From Pseudomonadota bacterium (GTDB taxonomy: Bacteria > Pseudomonadota > Alphaproteobacteria > Acetobacterales > Acetobacteraceae), in NCBI GenBank assembly GCA_021784255.1, contig JAJXSZ010000176.1, forward strand, positions 1 through 6,694: a stretch of DNA of 6,694 bases. The letters are read 5' to 3'. Below, piece by piece: positions 4,591 through 6,694 of this stretch; the stretch's first letter is position 1; each line of letters opens with the position of its first letter. The position numbers and the translations under genes were made by a program. Under the pieces are notes generated by a model, which ran no database searches, was not told the DNA's origin, and worked only from the letters and a program-made list of their open reading frames with translations.

Positions 4591-6694
4591 ATGGGCGACT
4601 ATCTCGCGAAGCTGAATCCCGAGCAGCGCGAGGCGGTCGAGACGCTGGACGGGCCCTTGCTGGTACTGGCTGGCGCCGGGACCGGCAAGACGCGCGTGCT
4701 GACCACCCGCTTCGCCCATCTGCTGCTGACGCGCCGCGCCTTCCCCGGCCAGGTCCTCGCCGTCACCTTTACCAACAAGGCGGCGCGGGAAATGCGCGAG
4801 CGCGTCGCCGCCTTGCTTGGCGAGCCGGTCGAGGGCCTCTGGCTCGGCACCTTCCATGCCCTGGCGGCGCGCATGCTGCGCAGCCATGCCGAACTCGCCG
4901 GCCGCAAGCCCGGCTTCACCATCCTCGACACCGACGACCAGTTGCGCCTGCTCAAGCAGGTCATGCAGGCCGAGGGGCTGGACACCAAGCGCTTCCCCGC
5001 GCCGGTCCTGATGGGCATCATCCAGCGCTGGAAGGACCGCGGCCTGCTGCCCGAGCGCGTTTCGGCGGCGGAGGATTCCGAGTTCGCCTCCGGGCGCGCG
5101 CGCGCCCTCTACGCGCTCTACCAGCAGCGCCTCGGCGCGGTGAACGCGGTCGATTTCGGCGACCTGCTGCTGCTCGCGACCGAGCTGCTGCGCACCCACC
5201 CCGACATCCTCGCCCGCTATCACCGCCAGTTCCGCTACATCCTGGTCGACGAGTACCAGGACACCAACCTGGTGCAGTATCTGTGGCTGCGCCTGCTCGC
5301 CCAGGGCCACCGCAACATCTGCTGCGTCGGCGACGACGACCAGTCGATCTATTCCTGGCGCGGCGCGGAGATCGAGAACATCCTGCGCTTCGAGCGCGAC
5401 TTCGAGGGCGCGCGGGTGGTCCGCCTGGAACGCAATTACCGCTCGACGGTGCCGATCCTCGCTGCCGCCTCCGGCCTCATCGCCCACAACGAGGGCCGCC
5501 TCGGCAAGACGCTGCGCAGCGGCCTCGGCGACGCCGCGGGCGAGAAGATTTCCGTCGTTGCGCTGTGGGATTCCGACGAGGAGGCGCGGATGGTCGGCGG
5601 CCGCATCGAGGCGCTGCGCGCCGCCGGCCATGCGCTCGCCGAGATCGCGATCCTGGTGCGCGCCGGCTTCCAGACCCGCGCCTTCGAGGAACGCCTGATC
5701 ACCCTCGGCGTCCCGTACCGCATCATCGGCGGCCTGCGCTTCTACGAGCGGGCCGAGATCCGCGATGCCATCGCCTATGCGCGTCTTCTGGTGCAGCCCG
5801 CCGACGACCTCGCGTTCGAGCGGATCGTCAACACTCCGAAACGAGGCGTCGGCGAGGGGGCGCTGCGCAGCATCACCCAGCGCGCCCGCGCCGACGCCGT
5901 GCCGCTGGCGGAGGCGGCGCACCGGCTGGTGGTCGACGGCGGCCTGCGCGGCAAGCTGCGCGACGCGCTGCGCGAACTGCTTGCGGGCTTCGACGCCTGG
6001 CGCGCGATGTTGCCGCGAGAAGGTCATGTGGTGACGATGCAGACCGTGCTCGACGCCAGCGGCTATAGCGCCATGTGGCAGGCCGACAGCTCGCCCGAGG
6101 CGCCGGGCCGACTCGAGAACCTCAAGGAGTTCATTCGCGCGCTGGCGGATTTCGATACGCTGCCCGCCTTCCTCGACCACGTTTCGCTGGTGATGGAGAA
6201 CGAGGAGAACGCTGCGGACGACCGCGTCAACCTGATGACCCTGCATGCCGCCAAGGGGCTCGAATTCGACACCGTCTTCCTGCCCGGCTGGGAGGACGGC
6301 ATCTTCCCGAGCCAGCGCACCATGGACGAAAGCGGTAGCAAGGGCCTCGAGGAGGAGCGTCGCCTCGCCTATGTCGGGCTGACGCGCGCGCGCCGGCGCG
6401 CCATCGTCTCGCACGCCGCCAACCGGCGCATCTATGCCAACTGGCAGGTCTCGATGCCGAGCCGCTTCCTCGACGAGCTGCCCGAGGAACACGTGTCGCT
6501 GGAAGGCCGCCATGAAGGCCGTCAGGAGGGCCGCGCCCAGGCGCCGGGCTTCCCCCTCCTCGCGCGCGCGCGCCAGCCTGCGGCGTGGGAGGCTTCGCCA
6601 CGCCCGCGGCGCGAGGACAGCATTCCGGTCGGCAGCCGTGTCTTTCACGAGAAATTCGGTTACGGCACCGTCACGGCCGCCGAGGACGACCGGC
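4591..6694 (+). CDS. uvrD: UvrD/PcrA superfamily 1A DNA helicase, 3' end cut by the window
   Basis: ATP-driven 3'-5' DNA helicase for nucleotide excision and mismatch repair. The window holds 701 codons, uninterrupted, running off the edge (E. coli UvrD is 720 residues). Motifs in order: Q motif LNPEQREAV (8-16), Walker A AGAGTGKT (27-34, Lys33), Ia VTFTNKAAREM (58-68), Ib GTFHA (87-91), II LVDEYQDTN (218-226, Asp220-Glu221), III VGDDDQSIYSWRGA (246-259), IV LERNYRST (279-286), V VNLMTLHAAKGLEF (546-559) and VI EEERRLAYVGLTRARRR (587-603). Subdomain 2B occupies roughly 376-545. After a low-complexity linker, IPVGSRVFHEKFGYGTV (678-694) begins the Tudor-like C-terminal domain that binds RNA polymerase in UvrD/PcrA, indicating a full-length enzyme, not a Rep-type one. 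A neighbouring ATG at 4568 is out of frame. It is very likely the housekeeping copy. Confidence 0.96.
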   Translation, partial: MGDYLAKLNPEQREAVETLDGPLLVLAGAGTGKTRVLTTRFAHLLLTRRAFPGQVLAVTFTNKAAREMRERVAALLGEPVEGLWLGTFHALAARMLRSHAELAGRKPGFTILDTDDQLRLLKQVMQAEGLDTKRFPAPVLMGIIQRWKDRGLLPERVSAAEDSEFASGRARALYALYQQRLGAVNAVDFGDLLLLATELLRTHPDILARYHRQFRYILVDEYQDTNLVQYLWLRLLAQGHRNICCVGDDDQSIYSWRGAEIENILRFERDFEGARVVRLERNYRSTVPILAAASGLIAHNEGRLGKTLRSGLGDAAGEKISVVALWDSDEEARMVGGRIEALRAAGHALAEIAILVRAGFQTRAFEERLITLGVPYRIIGGLRFYERAEIRDAIAYARLLVQPADDLAFERIVNTPKRGVGEGALRSITQRARADAVPLAEAAHRLVVDGGLRGKLRDALRELLAGFDAWRAMLPREGHVVTMQTVLDASGYSAMWQADSSPEAPGRLENLKEFIRALADFDTLPAFLDHVSLVMENEENAADDRVNLMTLHAAKGLEFDTVFLPGWEDGIFPSQRTMDESGSKGLEEERRLAYVGLTRARRRAIVSHAANRRIYANWQVSMPSRFLDELPEEHVSLEGRHEGRQEGRAQAPGFPLLARARQPAAWEASPRPRREDSIPVGSRVFHEKFGYGTVTAAEDDR
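6502..6537 (+). repeat. Three-copy 12-base repeat in the UvrD linker
   Basis: Three adjacent 12-base units (6502-6513, 6514-6525, 6526-6537) encode EGRH, EGRQ and EGRA between the helicase core and the C-terminal domain. The copies have diverged at a few bases and keep the reading frame. This looks like a slippage-type duplication in a flexible linker, where length change should be tolerated. Confidence 0.6.

Noticed and set aside
4586..4600. Possible LexA (SOS) box in front of uvrD
   Set aside because: GAAC is followed after 7 bases by GACT, not GAAC, and it overlaps the start codon; this is too weak to call.
4555..6648. A 697-codon open frame on the minus strand opposite uvrD
   Set aside because: It is the antisense image of a strongly supported helicase gene with every SF1 motif. 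Its product is compositionally odd, has no recognisable domain, and such long frames are common opposite GC-rich genes with codon-position bias.

Overview
This is a GC-rich, tightly packed chromosomal stretch. The protein sequences point to an alphaproteobacterium, plausibly Rhodospirillales/Acetobacteraceae; this is inferred from the overall look of MlaA, MetF and UvrD, not from a database search. I see no rRNA, tRNA, CRISPR array, insertion sequence, phage gene or other mark of a mobile region.

Layout from left to right: positions 1-166 lie beyond the 3' end of a leftward transcription unit and hold only weak candidate regulatory sites. Next comes a leftward three-gene unit read from right to left: mlaA (outer-membrane lipoprotein, 1713-2489), mlaC (periplasmic phospholipid carrier, 1067-1681, TTG start) and an alpha/beta hydrolase with an Asp-type nucleophile elbow (167-1054). 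A 119-base divergent promoter region separates mlaA from metF (2609-3592, rightward), the methylenetetrahydrofolate reductase. metF runs tail-to-tail into a leftward ten-helix transporter of the bile acid:sodium symporter (BASS) fold (3589-4551, GTG start), and their stop codons overlap. A 39-base gap then separates the transporter from uvrD (4591 to the window end, rightward), a UvrD/PcrA DNA helicase cut by the window edge inside its C-terminal RNA-polymerase-binding domain.

How the genes fit together: MlaA and MlaC are the outer-membrane and periplasmic parts of the Mla retrograde phospholipid pathway. Their inner-membrane ABC partners (MlaF, MlaE, MlaD) are not in the window. The hydrolase is probably co-transcribed with them, but its substrate cannot be read from sequence. 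metF (methionine/one-carbon metabolism), the transporter and uvrD (DNA repair) look like independent units.

I did not find a new biological system. The points most worth checking are a Gln-to-Asn change at a folate-contact position of MetF, loss of the expected sodium-ligand residues in the BASS-like transporter, the TTG start that fixes the real N-terminus of MlaC, and two weak palindromes near the left edge.
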